Source of the DNA: Entophlyctis helioformis
Lineage: Eukaryota; Chytridiomycota; Chytridiomycetes; Chytridiales; Chytriomycetaceae
DNA length: 34,777 bases
NCBI GenBank assembly: GCA_025526915.1
Contig: JAHLKH010000238.1
Location: forward strand, 1-34,777
Direction: 5' to 3'
Positions within the stretch are counted from its first letter, which is position 1. Each line of letters begins with the position of its first letter. Below are positions 10,373 through 21,222 of this stretch, one piece after another. The position numbers and the translations under genes are program-made. The notes under the pieces were generated by a model. The model did no database searches. It had not been told where the DNA came from and was given only the letters and a program-made list of their open reading frames with translations.

Positions 10373-12229
10373 TCGCAGGTGTCCCTGCTGATGAGACAGC
10401 GATTGATGTTCGTTGTGCTGCTCTGTCTAGCCGGCATCCTTGCCTTGGGCGTCTTCTTCGCCAACCCCTTCGCCGACCCCTTCGCCGACCCCTTCGCCGA
10501 CCCTTTCGCCGACAGCAGCAGCACAGACGTTGGCTTCGTTCAGGCTGAAGCCGACAACCATGCCATTCCGAGTCTCCATCGTAGGTGCTTGGACGCTGTA
10601 CGCCACTCGATCGCCATGGCTCACTCGGCATGAATGCGCAACGCAGAAGACAGCGATGAAATCTGCCTGGTGACTGGCTGGGACGGATCGCCCAAGCTGC
10701 CGCCATACCTCATTGCCAACCTCAACACCATGCTCGAGTCGGGCGACACCTCTGCCGCTCTGTACCTGTTCGTGGCGCCGCTCTCAGCTGGTGGTCCGGG
10801 CATCGAGGCGTACGAGAAGGACATCTTCCCCTACATCATCAACAAGCCCCTCGCACGCAAGCTGATCAAGGTTATCGACGTTGGCCAGGTCAGCAACGAA
10901 TGGAAGAGTGGCGGTCTACGCGCCATGATCGCATCGATGATCTGCAAGGATTTCGGGCTCGCCCACGGCACGCACGAGTGTCAGCAGATGCACAAGGCCG
11001 CTGGTGAGGTTCTTGTTGCTGTTGTTGCTGTTGCTGTTGTATGTGGCCTGCATACCACCACAGCGACTGATGCATGTGCTCGTATCTCGCCATCAGCCGA
11101 CTTGAGGACGACCGTCATCCAGGCGCGCGCTTTCCTGGGAAAGCTGTTTGCCGAGTGGATCGGCCCTTCCAAGTGTCGCACATGGGCATGGGTCGATCTC
11201 GATGTTCTGCGCGGCAGCCTCGCTCCCTACCTTCGCCTCCCGCAAATCCAGAACGCGGACGTCTGGACGATCGGCCACCATGATCTCTCCCGTCTGTACA
11301 CTCGTGGCCAGTTCACGGCGTTCCGCCAAGACCTTTCTCCGGCCCGCACCGACATGGTCAACAACGTCTACCGTCACGGATGTATGCACTTTTCGACTAT
11401 TTGGAGTCTCATTCGTGCTTTTGAAGAAAAGAGCACCCGGCATCTGGCACTCGACGAGGGATGCATGGGCGATGCGGTTGTCAAGCATCCAGACCTCCGA
11501 TTCTCGATTGTCCACGGTTGCATCATCTTTTGGAGGACGCCCATCGTCACGCGCGTCCAAGACGGTCTTGTTGCGTCGTGCCTCCCGACTGCCGAGTCTG
11601 GGCTGACGGACACAACCCCTCAGTATTGGCAGGCGTGCGAGGAGGCACTCGAGTACCTCTTTTCGCACGGGATCGTCAAGAAGCACATGGCCATGATGAT
11701 GCAGGTCATGTCCAAGCCGCCGAGGCTCCCGTCCGAAAAGTTTGGCATCACTCGCCCATACGCACCTCACGGCGAGTGTGCATGGTGGCTTCCTTCGTAC
11801 GAACAGTTTTGCCACGTGAACCCGCCAAAGGTCGAGCCGTACGACATGTACATTGACGAGATCCACCGCGGCTCGTCGGTCGGCAGTCGCTACGAGTCGG
11901 TCCACAGGCTCGACATTCCCAGAGAGGTCATCAAGAACAGCAAGATCAACGCCAGCGTCTTCAAGAGCATCACCATCAACACCGGCGCTTTTATGCACCT
12001 CATGGACACCAAGTACCGCAACAACGTGTACGAGGCACCGCCCAAGGAGATCCTGGACGCCTACGCGACCGGCACCAACAGCACTCTACTCCCCAAGTAC
12101 GCAGTCATTATGCGCCGTGCCACCAACGACGAGTACAACACGGCCACTAAGCGGCCTGCAAGTATCGTGGCGTCCGTGGACAAGAATGAGGTTCCTCACT
12201 ATTATATCACGAGCTACAAGGTCGTCTGA
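10236..12229 (+). CDS. type II membrane glycosyltransferase-like protein (DUF6625-like)
   Basis: Four exons (10236-10265, 10379-10580, 10647-11003, 11097-12229) join to 573 residues. Exon 1 has an ideal start context (GCGCCATGG). A hydrophobic segment at about residues 19-34 acts as a signal anchor, followed by a stalk with four FADP repeats encoded by a 12-bp tandem repeat. The lumenal part starts with a beta-strand, EICLVTGWDGS. Near residue 230 it has WAWVDLDVL, an Asp-x-Asp motif in the context seen in DUF6625-type nucleotide-sugar transferases, followed by a LALDEGCMGD block. The donor sugar and acceptor are unknown. Intron 1 has a CT microsatellite as its polypyrimidine tract. Intron 3 (93 nt) has no stop and could be retained in frame, adding 31 residues. 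An alternative start is Met at 10391 if exon 1 is wrong. Confidence 0.72.
10341..10371 (+). repeat. CT dinucleotide microsatellite at a 3' splice site
   Basis: About 14 CT units end in TTCCTCGCAG, the acceptor of intron 1 of the glycosyltransferase-like gene. The repeat itself is the polypyrimidine tract. Confidence 0.85.
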
Positions 12230-12422
12230 ATGGTCCCGAAATACAGTGTTGTTGTACTAGTGACCCGATTGCACATGGCATGCCGCTGTTTGGCAGGTCT
12301 GGCGTTCATGCAGTTTGATCGTGAGTCTGTGACAGCAAACGTTGTGCGATGGACAAGATTGCGTTCATTGATCGAGTTGGATGGAACATCAAACGGCAGA
12401 AGAGCAGGTGGGATGGGGCGTC

Positions 12423-14599
12423 TCAGAGCTTGGCGCCCATCATCTCCGAGACCTTGACGGCCTGTCTGATACCGAGATCTGTTTGATGCATGTCAAGCAA
12501 GCGAGCATCGCGCCAGGTCAGCCATGCAGATCAGACACACCAGTGCGCGGATGGCTGCAGGAGACGCATTGACAGGCACTCACCGAGCATGATCTCCTCT
12601 GAGCCGCCGGGGATGGCCATGCCACGCACGTCACGGTAGATGCGCTCGACCTTTTCACCAATGCCGCCCTTGGTGTATCCGACACCGCCGAGCACCTGCG
12701 ACGCCTCGCGTGCACAGTACTCCATGGTGACCGTCGACTGGGCCTTGAGGAGCGCGATCGGGCCGCCCATGCGCAGCATGGCCTCCTCCTCGGACATGAT
12801 GCTGAGCTGGTACACAATGAGCTCGAGCCACGCCTGCGACGCCTCGATCTGGCGGGCCATGTGCGCAAGCTTGTTGCGGATAACGCCGTGCGTGAACAGC
12901 TTCTGGCCAAACGTGCGGCGCTTGTTGGCGTACTTCATGGCCACCTCGTAGCACACTCGCGCCGAGCGGATCGACGTGACACAGATGCCCAGTCGCTCAT
13001 GGTTAAAGTTGCTCATGATGCACTTGAAGCCCTTGTTGAGGCTGCCGATGATGTCCTCGGCGTTCACAACGCAGTTCTCGAGGACGACAAAGGCGGTGCC
13101 CGAGGTGACGTTGCCCTGGCAAGGGACGGGACGCGTCTCGATGCCGCCCTTGGAACGGTCGACGAGGAAGAGCGAGATGCCGCCCATGCCCTTGCCGCCC
13201 GTGCGAGCAGCGACGACAAAGTAGTCGGCCCAGGTGCCGTTGGTGATCCACTTCTTCTCGCCGTTGATGACGTAAGACTTGCCGTCGGGAGTGGGCACGG
13301 CCGTTGTCTGGATGTTGGCCACGTCGGAGCCAGCAAACGGCTCGGTGATGGCAAGGGCGATGGTCTTGGTGCCGTCGAGCACGGCGGGGATGATCTTTTC
13401 CTGCATCTTGGGCGAGCCGTACTTCATGATCGGGGGAAGCGCAATGGACGGGCCTTGGAGGTGGCACAGAGTGGTCGACGGATGAACACGCCCGATCGTG
13501 TCAGGACAGCAACCAACGCCAGGATATACATGGCCTCGACGATGGCAGTCTTACCGAGAGTGAGGACAGCACCCACACCAGCCGAGGCAATGCGGGCAAG
13601 CTCGTCGCCAATCACCATCTGCGATGTGAGTGGAGGCAAGGAGCACAAGTCAGTCCAGTCGATCAGCCAGCCAGGTGATATCGTCAGCAGCCACACACAC
13701 GGTGCACTCCCAACGCTCACCTCGTGGAACGCGTCCCACTCCTCGGGCTTGATGCCACACGGAGGCTGGTGCTTGGTCCACTGCGACGGCCAGGTCTTGG
13801 CGCCCGTCACGGCGGGCAGGAGGCCAAGATCGCCGAAGCGCTTATACAGGTCGGCGGGAGCCTTGCCGGCCTTGTCCCAGTCGGCGATGTACGGCATGAG
13901 CTCGCGCTCAACTACCTCGCGAGCCCAGACGCGCAGACGGCGGTGCGAGTCCTTGTCTGTTGGACAGGCGGCGGGCAGCGAGGGAATGGGGCAATGGTGA
14001 GTGGCGAGTGGCGAGCGGTGGTGCGATGCAGGCAGGGCAATGGGCACGTACAGTAGGGCGAGTGCCAGTCCTGGTACCAGGCGGGATCGGCTGGAGCGAC
14101 GGGAGCGAACGAGCGGAGGTGTCAGCGACCGTGGATCGGCAGGCGAGCGGTGGCAACACGGCAGTGGCAAAGCAAGCAGTGGCCACGATGGCCACGACAA
14201 GCAGCAAGGCAGCACAGCAAGGGTGGGGGGCACAACAAGCAAGGGGCGCGCACCAAAGGCAAGCTTGTCGCCAAAGGCATCGCGGCCGTACGACTCGGCC
14301 ACGTCGCTCGACGGCTCGTAGCCGTCCAGCACGCCGACGACGAGCTTGGCGTCGTACTTGGCCAGCACGGTGGTGGCCTGGTGGTGCAGCTCAAAGGCCT
14401 TGGTGGCATCCTGGCCGGCGACGGTGAGCAGGATGCGCTTGCCGCCCGGGTGCACGTCGAGGAAGCGGGTGACGTCGTACACACGGCCGCGCACGGCAAT
14501 CCAGCAGTCGCGGTCGGTGTTGTGGCGGGCCAGCTCGGCGAGCGAGAGCGTCTTGAGAGCGCCCTTGGCGGCGGTCGGTGCGACGGGCTGTGCGTCCAT
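12423..14599 (-). CDS. cytochrome b5-acyl-CoA dehydrogenase fusion, predicted peroxisomal
   Basis: Five exons (14599-14254, 13956-13721, 13618-13555, 13453-12584, 12478-12423) give 523 residues with phases closed. Residues about 15-90 form a cytochrome b5 domain with the haem motif HPGG (His50) and a second ligand at about His73. The remainder is an acyl-CoA dehydrogenase fold: an N-terminal helical part, FAGSDVANIQ and KKWITNG in the FAD/substrate half, then GVGYTKGGIGEKVERIYRD and GGSEEIM. The protein ends in AKL, a peroxisomal PTS1-type signal. The fusion is typical of fungi; the b5 domain probably passes electrons to or from the FAD. The position that carries the catalytic Glu in medium-chain enzymes appears to be Gly here, so another residue would have to act. 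Intron 1 (297 nt) has no stop in frame. An in-frame upstream Met lies at 14671. Confidence 0.87.
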
Positions 14600-15069
14600 C
14601 TGGTGCGGGGTTCGGGTTGCGAGGGTTGTGGGTTGTGGGGCAAGCGCTGCGATGGCGGGTTCGGCCGGCAAAGGCGCTGGCTACAGGCGTCACTGCTCCG
14701 ACCAGATCCGCCGCGTCCGACGCTTGGCCACGTGCTCGCGTTCAAGGGCACGTGTCGGTGCGTCGACGGGCCGGCGGGCCGGCGGGCAGATGGGCCGATG
14801 GGCGTCTACGAGATCTGCCTGTGCACGATCCACGCCTGCAGGGACGACAACAGGACGGCGGGACGGCGGAAGGGCGGCAGCAGAGTCGCATCGACGCCAG
14901 CAGCGATAACCGATCGTGCGCAAGGGAGTGGGCCCCAGACTGTTCATTTGCAGCAGGCGCTGGGCCGGTCGGGGGCAGGTGTACAGAATGGCGGAACAGA
15001 CGGATCCAAAAGAAAGTAGTAGAAGCAGGAGAAGCAGAAAAGAAGCAGAGAGAGGACGTAGAAGAAGCA
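14600..15069. promoter_or_regulatory. intergenic region between Lon and the dehydrogenase
   Basis: Both flanking genes lie on the minus strand, so this 470 bp holds the Lon 3' UTR and the dehydrogenase promoter. It contains a GCCGGCGG-type repeat around 14768-14790 and an AG-rich, A-rich stretch at 15010-15070. I find no AATAAA and no convincing gene. The upstream in-frame Met of the dehydrogenase at 14671 falls inside it. Confidence 0.3.
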
Positions 15070-18000
15070 TCAGAGACGCGCGGCAGTAGCAAGCGGGCTG
15101 TTGCCAATCTGCAGGTAGCGCGTGTTGAGAGGGAACGCAGCCCGGAGCACGTCCCACACCGTCTTGGCAAACACAAACTCCATGTCCGTCTTGACATTGT
15201 CGGGGATCTCGCTCAGATCCTTCTGGTTGCGGAACGGCAGGATGACGCGATTGACACCGCCACGGTGGGCGGCGAGCACCTTCTCCTTGATGCCGCCCAC
15301 AGGGAGCACCTGGCCGCGGAGCGTGATCTCGCCGGTCATGGCCGTGTGGTCACGCACCGGCGTGGCCGTGAGCAGCGACACGAGCGCCGTGACAATCGTC
15401 ACACCAGCGCTCGGGCCGTCCTTGGGAATGGCGCCAGCAGGGAAGTGGATGTGCACGTCCATGTCCTCGAATATGTTCTTGTGGATCCCCGTCTCAAGAC
15501 CCAAACGCGTTGCATTGGCACGCACCCATGTGATACCAATCTGTGCCGACTCCTTGATGACATCGCCAAGCTTTCCGGTCAGGCTCAGCGTGCCCTTGCC
15601 GGGGGTCTGCGAGGCTTCAATGAACAGCAGGCCGCCGGATCCCGTGGCTGTCCACGCAAGGCCAGTGACAACACCGGGAACAGATGTGCGCTCAGAAACC
15701 TCGTCATCGTATCGATCGGCCTGTGCGCAATGGGCATGGCATGGTCAACGCCATGCAAGATGAGCGCCACAATCGCACTGCTAAGCCGTTGTATGACGCT
15801 TACCCCCAGAATGCTGGCCAGCTTGTCAACGCTGAGCTTGCCGTCAAAGAGTGCCTCTCGGCCACGCTCCTTGGCATGCGAGTACTCGACAGCGAGTGAT
15901 CGGCACACAGATGCAATCTCGCGCTCCAGGTTGCGGACACCTGCTTCGCGCGTGTATCCTGTGGCAATCTTCATAATCACATCGTCGGGCACAGCAACAT
16001 CCTCTGCACGAAGGCCGTGCTCTGAGATCTGCTTTGGTAGCAAGTAGCGGCGGGCAATGTGCAGCTTCTCCTCGAACGTGTATCCGGGGATGTTGATGAG
16101 CTCCTGGAACCATGCGTCCATCAAGCGGTCAGCCAGAGAGGTTCGAATGGATAGAATGCGCGGCACAGAATACGAACCATGCGGTCAAGGAGCGGGGCAG
16201 GAATCGTGTCCAGCTCGTTGGCAGTGGCAATGAAGAGGACCTTGGAAAGATCAAAAGGAAGGTTGAGGTAGTGGTCCGCAAACGTCGAGTTTTGCTCGGG
16301 GTCAAGCACTTCGAGGAGGGCAGCAGCTGGGTCGCCTCGGAAGTCGTGGCCAAGCTTGTCAATCTCATCTGGACGAGCGTTGAGCACCGCATGGTTAGTC
16401 TGCACATCAAGCAAGCCAGTCGTCAAGAGGGATGGGGCACGGTGCAGCCGCATACCAAGCAAAAACACGGGATTGTTGACGCCGCAACGACGCAAGCCTT
16501 GGATGATGAGGCCGGGGAGTGCGCCAATGTACGTGCGACGGTGGCCACGGATCTCGGCCTCGTCACGCACGCCTCCCAGAGAAATGCGGTAAAACTTGCG
16601 GCCAAGAGCGTTGGCGATCGACTTGCCAAGACTCGTCTTGCCGACGCCCGGCGGGCCAACAAAGCACATGATCGGGCCGCGCAAGTCATTCTTGAGCTTG
16701 CGGACAGCCAGATACTCGACAATGCGCGTCTTGACACGATCCAAGCCGTAGTGGTCATTGTCGAGGATGCCGCGAGCGCGAATGACGTCGAGATTGTCGG
16801 GAGTCGACTGCGACCATGGCAGCTCGGTGATGCATTCGAGATACGTTCGAATGACCTGGTGTTCGGCCATGCTTGGGTTCATGCGCTTGAGACGCTTCAA
16901 TTCGCGGTGAGCGACGCGCTGCGCTTCCTCTGGCAGCTTTGCCTCCGCTATGCGCCTGCTGAGATCGCCAACCTCCTCATCGCCGCCTTCCTCATCGGTC
17001 TCGCCAAGCTCTTTCTTGATTGCCTCGAGCTGGACGGCAGATGTCAGTGCTCTGGCGAGTTGGCAATGCCCGAGCACGGTCAAAAGCGGTACAAACCTGT
17101 TCGCGCAACAGAAACTCGCGCTGCTTCTTGCCAAGCTTGTTCTCGACAGTCGACTGGAGCTTCTGCGAGATTTTGAGCACTTGAATCTGGCGGTTGAGCA
17201 GCGCGACAACCTTGGCCAGCCGCTGCTTGAGATCAACCGTCTCGAGAATCTCGAGCTTTTCAGCCAAGCTGAGATCGACCATGGATGCAAACAAGTCTGC
17301 AAGCTGGCCGGGCGGGGTGGAGTTGAGCATCTCACGGAGCTGGCCAAGGACAGACGGCGGCAGCTGCAGCTGGGCAAGGGCCTGAGTGAGTTCTGCCATG
17401 TGATAAGGAAGAGATGACAAGCGGTGGTTAGCCGACGGTACCAAGATGAGATGACATGAGCGTGTCGCGGTGGAGCAACAAACAGGTGTCGATGGCGCGA
17501 CTGGGACGCAACTCCGACGTCAGTCGGATAAATGCACATCAAACTCACCGTTGCCAGTGGTGCGCAGACTCATGATCGCAGCCTGCAGCTCGGTGTCCTG
17601 TTTGCTCGGCTCTGAATGCACGCCAGGCAGGCAGGCAGGCAGGCAGGCAGGCATCCAGACGCAGTGTCAGTGCATGGCAGAGAGCAAGCACGTGAAAGAT
17701 GGCATGTCGCGCCACGAGCATGACGACCGGAACTCGATGGAAACAAGATCGCCCCATGGCACGCACGGCGCAGGCCGACCGACCTGGCTCGACAAAGACC
17801 TGGATGGAGGCCTCGAGGTACGGCGACGTCTTTGTGATCTCGTTGATCCTGAAGCGGGCAATGCCTGCAGCGTTGTCGGGGCGGTGAGCACAGGAACAGA
17901 CACCGAGGCGAGCATGCGGCGTGCGGCGTGCGGCTTGCCTTCGAGCGTGACAATGTAGTTTGTCTGCGTGAGCCGGCGCTCGTGGGTGTTGGTCTTTGAA

Positions 18001-18586
18001 AAGTCGACGATGCGGGCGGCGCATCCCCAGCCAAAGAGCTCGTCGTGCGGAATGGGCTTGGACATGTCCTCGCCGTTGTCGGGGTCAAAGGCCCGCGGGA
18101 TACGCTGCTGCTGCTGCGCTCGGCTGAGAAGACCGCGCTGTGGTTGCCGTTGTCGTTGCGGTCGAGCCAGAATGCGATGCGGTCAGCGATGGGCAGCAGA
18201 GGCCACGCAGGCCAGGGTCGAGGCAAGGCATGCCAGCCATGCCAGCCATGCCAGCCATGCCAGCCATGCCGAGCAATACCCGCCAGATGCCTGCTAGATG
18301 CCATCCGGCCGCAGACGATGTGCATGTGGACGCCTCGGCTCACCTTGGCCATGCCGCCGTTGGCCGCCGAGTCTGGCTGGGCCGGCGCGCCGGTGCGCAT
18401 GGGGACGCACCCGACAATGAGCGTCTCGCGCAGACGGTGGCGCTGCCACAGCTGGTCGAGCAGCGCCGTGGTGTCCCAGCGGCCAATCTGCAGCCGCACG
18501 ACGATGCCGGGCAGCAGCACTCGGTTGTTGCGGGTTGGAATGAGCGGCAGCTCGGGCGGGATGACGATGCTTGTTGCAGAGGCCAT
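15070..18586 (-). CDS. LONP2: peroxisomal Lon protease (LONP2 type)
   Basis: Nine exons (18586-18344, 18113-17939, 17864-17784, 17611-17549, 17392-17097, 17029-16456, 16368-16178, 16103-15804, 15720-15070) sum to 857 residues, close to the usual LONP2 length. The order is an N-terminal substrate-binding domain ([15 protein letters not shown]), a coiled segment, an AAA+ module with Walker [10 protein letters not shown] near residue 411 and Walker B ending FLLDEID, then the protease domain. Ser745 in DGPSAG and Lys788 in GGIKEKV form the Ser-Lys dyad. The C-terminal ARL is a PTS1-type signal. Lon2 is an ATP-dependent matrix protease and chaperone. Intron 2 (17865-17938) is GC-AG. Intron 1 ends in a (CAG)n run, so the exact acceptor is ambiguous by whole Gln codons. 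The neighbouring dehydrogenase also carries a PTS1. Confidence 0.92.
17623..17653. repeat. CAGG/CCTG tetranucleotide microsatellite in a Lon intron
   Basis: About seven CAGG units on the plus strand. On the coding strand they read CCTG and lie just upstream of the intron 3 acceptor at 17612, where they serve as a pyrimidine-rich tract. Confidence 0.9.
18229..18271. repeat. 9-bp tandem repeat (CATGCCAGC) in Lon intron 1
   Basis: Nearly five tandem copies of CATGCCAGC. They lie wholly inside the 230-nt first intron of Lon (18114-18343), so length changes would not alter the protein. Confidence 0.85.
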
Positions 18587-18888
18587 GGCGGCGCGGCCTG
18601 ATTGTCTGTTTGTGGAAACCGCGGAAAGAGCGAGAAGTGCTGCGCGAATGCCGATCGTTGTGTGTCGTCGTGTGTCGTCGTGTGGCCAGCAGCTATCCCT
18701 ACCGGCTCGCCACCACCAACCTAGAAAAAGTCCGCCACCAACGCCAAGCTTAAAGTCCGACGCGGCCAGGGCCTCTGCGACGAAAGAATGGCTTCCGCCA
18801 GATGCGGAGTTTGCGCTCGTCTGCGCATCTCCATCTCCATCTCCAGCAGCAGCTACAACCACAGCAGCAGCAGCAGCAGCAGCCCGCG
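18587..18888. promoter_or_regulatory. divergent promoter region between Lon and the GT31 gene
   Basis: The 302 bp between two opposed start codons must contain both promoters. It has a TGTGTCGTCG direct repeat at about 18659-18683 and ends, next to the GT31 ATG, in a CAG run. No TATA box is clear. Read through in the GT31 frame, an upstream ATG at 18802 would add a Gln-rich 29-residue leader, which I consider 5' UTR. Confidence 0.35.
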
Positions 18889-20001
18889 ATGCGCTTCTCG
18901 CTGCGGGTGCTCTCTCGCCGCTGGCTGGCTGTAGCCGGTCTCGCCGTGTGCACACTCACGCTGTCCGCCTCGCTCGCTCTGTCCCGCCTACGGCCGCCGC
19001 CGCCCATGTCCTCGTACGCCTTTGTCCCCGAGCGGCTCGTCACGGGCGACAACGTCATGACCAGCGCGTTTCCGTCGGCCATCGACGAGACGCTGCAGGC
19101 GGCGCTGTGGGCACACCACAACGAGCCCGCCACGGCCGCCTGCCCGACGCACAAGCGGGTGCTGGTGGCGATTCCGTCGACGGCGCACAAGTCTGCGTTC
19201 GCCCTCCGCAGCTTGGTGCGCACGTTTGCCCGCTTCGCCCGCCCCGTGTCGACCGTCGACGTGCTGTTTGTGGTCGGGCGTCCAAGGTTCTATCCGTGGG
19301 ATGCCGACCACTACCTGCGCCAGATGGCTGGTCTCCGGCTCGAGCAGGCGCAGTACGGCGACATCATCCTGCTGGACATGGAAGAGAACATGAACGACGG
19401 CAAGACGTACATGCTGTTCAAGACGATCCACGACATGGCGCGCGCGGGCACGGGGCGGTCGTACGACTACGTGTTCAAGGCCGACGACGACACGTTTGTG
19501 CACTACAGCCACCTGGTCGCGTATCTGGACGCACTGACGGCCAACGCGACGGCCAACGCGACGAGCGCCGCCACCAACATGTACATTGGCAGACAGCTCA
19601 AGTGGGGGTATCCCAACATCTACCCGAGCTACGCGCACAGCGGCATGGCATACGGTCTCTCGTGGGATCTGGTGCAGTGGATCGCAACGTCGCCGATCCC
19701 GCGGGCGAACATGGTCGGCCACGAGGACCGCATGACGGGCCAGTGGCTGGCGGCAAGCGGCCGGCCCATCAAGTACATCAGCAACGAGGTGGACTGGTTC
19801 CTTCACCCGTGGGGCGATGCGGCCCTGGCCTGGACAAGCAGCTACACGCCCAACGCCGTTGCCATCCATGACTGCAAGGACATTGACCGGCACATGGACG
19901 CCGCGCTGCACTACTACCGCAGGTGGCTGGTGGGCAGGGACATGGTGTACCGCATGGACAACACGCCAGACTGCAGGCTGTCTTTCAATACCATCTTCTG
20001 A
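18889..20001 (+). CDS. GT31-family beta-1,3-galactosyltransferase-like Golgi enzyme
   Basis: An intronless 370-residue type II membrane protein. A basic start is followed by a hydrophobic anchor at about residues 12-30, then a short stem. The catalytic domain begins at about residue 85 with RVLVAIPSTAHKS. It has the DVLFVVG strand, the DIILLDMEENMNDG segment, the metal-binding triple Asp in KADDDTF (Asp199-201), and GHEDRMTG, the equivalent of the family's ED-V-G motif. The order matches galactosyltransferase family 31, which transfers Gal or GlcNAc in beta-1,3 linkage onto glycans. The acceptor cannot be read from sequence. It is one of few intronless genes here, in contrast to its neighbours. 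An earlier in-frame ATG at 18802 would disrupt the anchor geometry, so I prefer 18889. Confidence 0.82.
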   Translation: MRFSLRVLSRRWLAVAGLAVCTLTLSASLALSRLRPPPPMSSYAFVPERLVTGDNVMTSAFPSAIDETLQAALWAHHNEPATAACPTHKRVLVAIPSTAHKSAFALRSLVRTFARFARPVSTVDVLFVVGRPRFYPWDADHYLRQMAGLRLEQAQYGDIILLDMEENMNDGKTYMLFKTIHDMARAGTGRSYDYVFKADDDTFVHYSHLVAYLDALTANATANATSAATNMYIGRQLKWGYPNIYPSYAHSGMAYGLSWDLVQWIATSPIPRANMVGHEDRMTGQWLAASGRPIKYISNEVDWFLHPWGDAALAWTSSYTPNAVAIHDCKDIDRHMDAALHYYRRWLVGRDMVYRMDNTPDCRLSFNTIF

Positions 20002-20102
20002 CTCGCAATACAGTCACGCCCTCTCTTCGCGACCCTGTTCGGACGCTGCGCGCGCAGTGGTTCCTCCCGAAGACTGCAACCAACGGAACTGACGGAAACA
20101 GC

Positions 20103-21222
20103 ATGACCATGGACAAACGTCTTCGACTCGAGACAGCAGCGCCGGCCGTGCACTCGCAGCGCCCCGAGCTTGTCGGTGTGCAGATGCAGCTCCCTACGTG
20201 AGTGCCGCCGTGCCCTGCCTCTGTTGCACGGCCTGCCCCTGCCTGCCGTCGCCCGCTGCCGGCGTCGCCCACGCCCCACGCCCTTGCTGTGGTTGGCGTG
20301 TCCGACCTTGGGTGCTGGATGCAGCATTGCCTGCTTGCCTGCCTGCCTGCGGGACCCGTGAGTGCGTGCGTGCCTGCCTGCGTGCGGGACCCGTGCTGGG
20401 CGTGTGCGGACATGCCATGCCGTGCCATGCCGTACCATGCCGTGCCGTGCCATGCGGCGACAGTGGTCCATGCCCACGCCAGCCGTGCCGCTGTCTGCCG
20501 GCCGGCTGCCGCCCACGCACGGCCGCTTCTCGTCCAGCGGCATCTGCAGCGCCAAGCAGCAGCAGCAGCAGCAGCACAGACGCACAACATCACGGCCTGC
20601 GCACATCTACTGAGGGCGGCCGGCGTGCTGTCGCACCAGCCGCTTATCTGCCTGCCAGGGCCCTTGCACGGTTGCTGACCTGGCCTGCCCTGAACATGCC
20701 GCGATGCTCGCCGTCGGTATCGCCGCCCTGCAATGCCACGCAATGGATATGCGTGCGTGTGCGTGTGTGTGCGTGTGCGTTCATGCAATGCAACCCACCT
20801 GCTCAGCATGGGCATGCGCGTCCGCAAGTGTAAGCAAATCCTGGCCCCCTTGCCGTGCACGACTGCCCAGCCTGGCTCTGTCCAGCCTGGCTCTGCCCTG
20901 CATGGCTCATCCCAACAGACCAGCAAGCCACGAGACTAACCAGCCCGTCTCGCTGCCCGTCGCCGATGCAGCCGTCCAGGGTGGCTACAAGATCACCAAG
21001 AAGCCCGACATGACCATTGTCCAGCAGCAGGACGTCCTCAAGTTCCAGGCCAACGATGTCGCCAAGATCTTCAGCAACGTCAACGCCTCGCTCCAGCAGG
21101 AGCAGCAGCAGCACCTCCAGTACCAGAGCGTCCAGCCGGTCCTGCCGCGCACCGACTCGGCGGCAGGTGTCAAGCGCCAGCGCGACATTACCGACTTTTT
21201 CTCGCCCGCCAGCAAGCAGTAA
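20103..21222 (+). CDS. small protein with a C-terminal PCNA-interacting (PIP) box
   Basis: Exon 1 (20103-20197) encodes about 31 residues starting MTMDKRLRLE and ends at a GTGAGT donor. The last exon (20972-21222) follows an ACTAAC branch point and a GATGCAG acceptor. The body is polar and Gln-rich. The last 16 residues hold QRDITDFF, a full match to the PIP consensus Q-x-x-[ILM]-x-x-[FY]-[FY], preceded by basic KR and followed by SPASKQ. PIP boxes bind the sliding clamp PCNA, so a role in replication, repair or cell-cycle control is likely. I recognise no other domain. The phases of the two visible exons do not match (2 versus 1), so the 774-nt gap probably hides at least one more exon. Confidence 0.6.

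Noticed and set aside
13424..14671. Single 415-codon dehydrogenase frame without intron 1
   Set aside because: The 297-nt segment 13957-14253 is low-complexity, bounded by GTGCGC and CAACAG, and its removal joins LAF directly to DKDSHRRL with matching phase. It is open only because its length is a multiple of three.
14578..16047. 489-codon plus-strand frame opposite Lon
   Set aside because: Antisense of Lon exons 8 and 9, with strongly conserved protein on the other strand.
18045..19871. 608-codon plus-strand frame across Lon exon 2, the promoter and GT31
   Set aside because: It crosses Lon exons in antisense and runs out of frame through GT31; composition is Arg/Ala/Gly-rich shadow coding with no domain.
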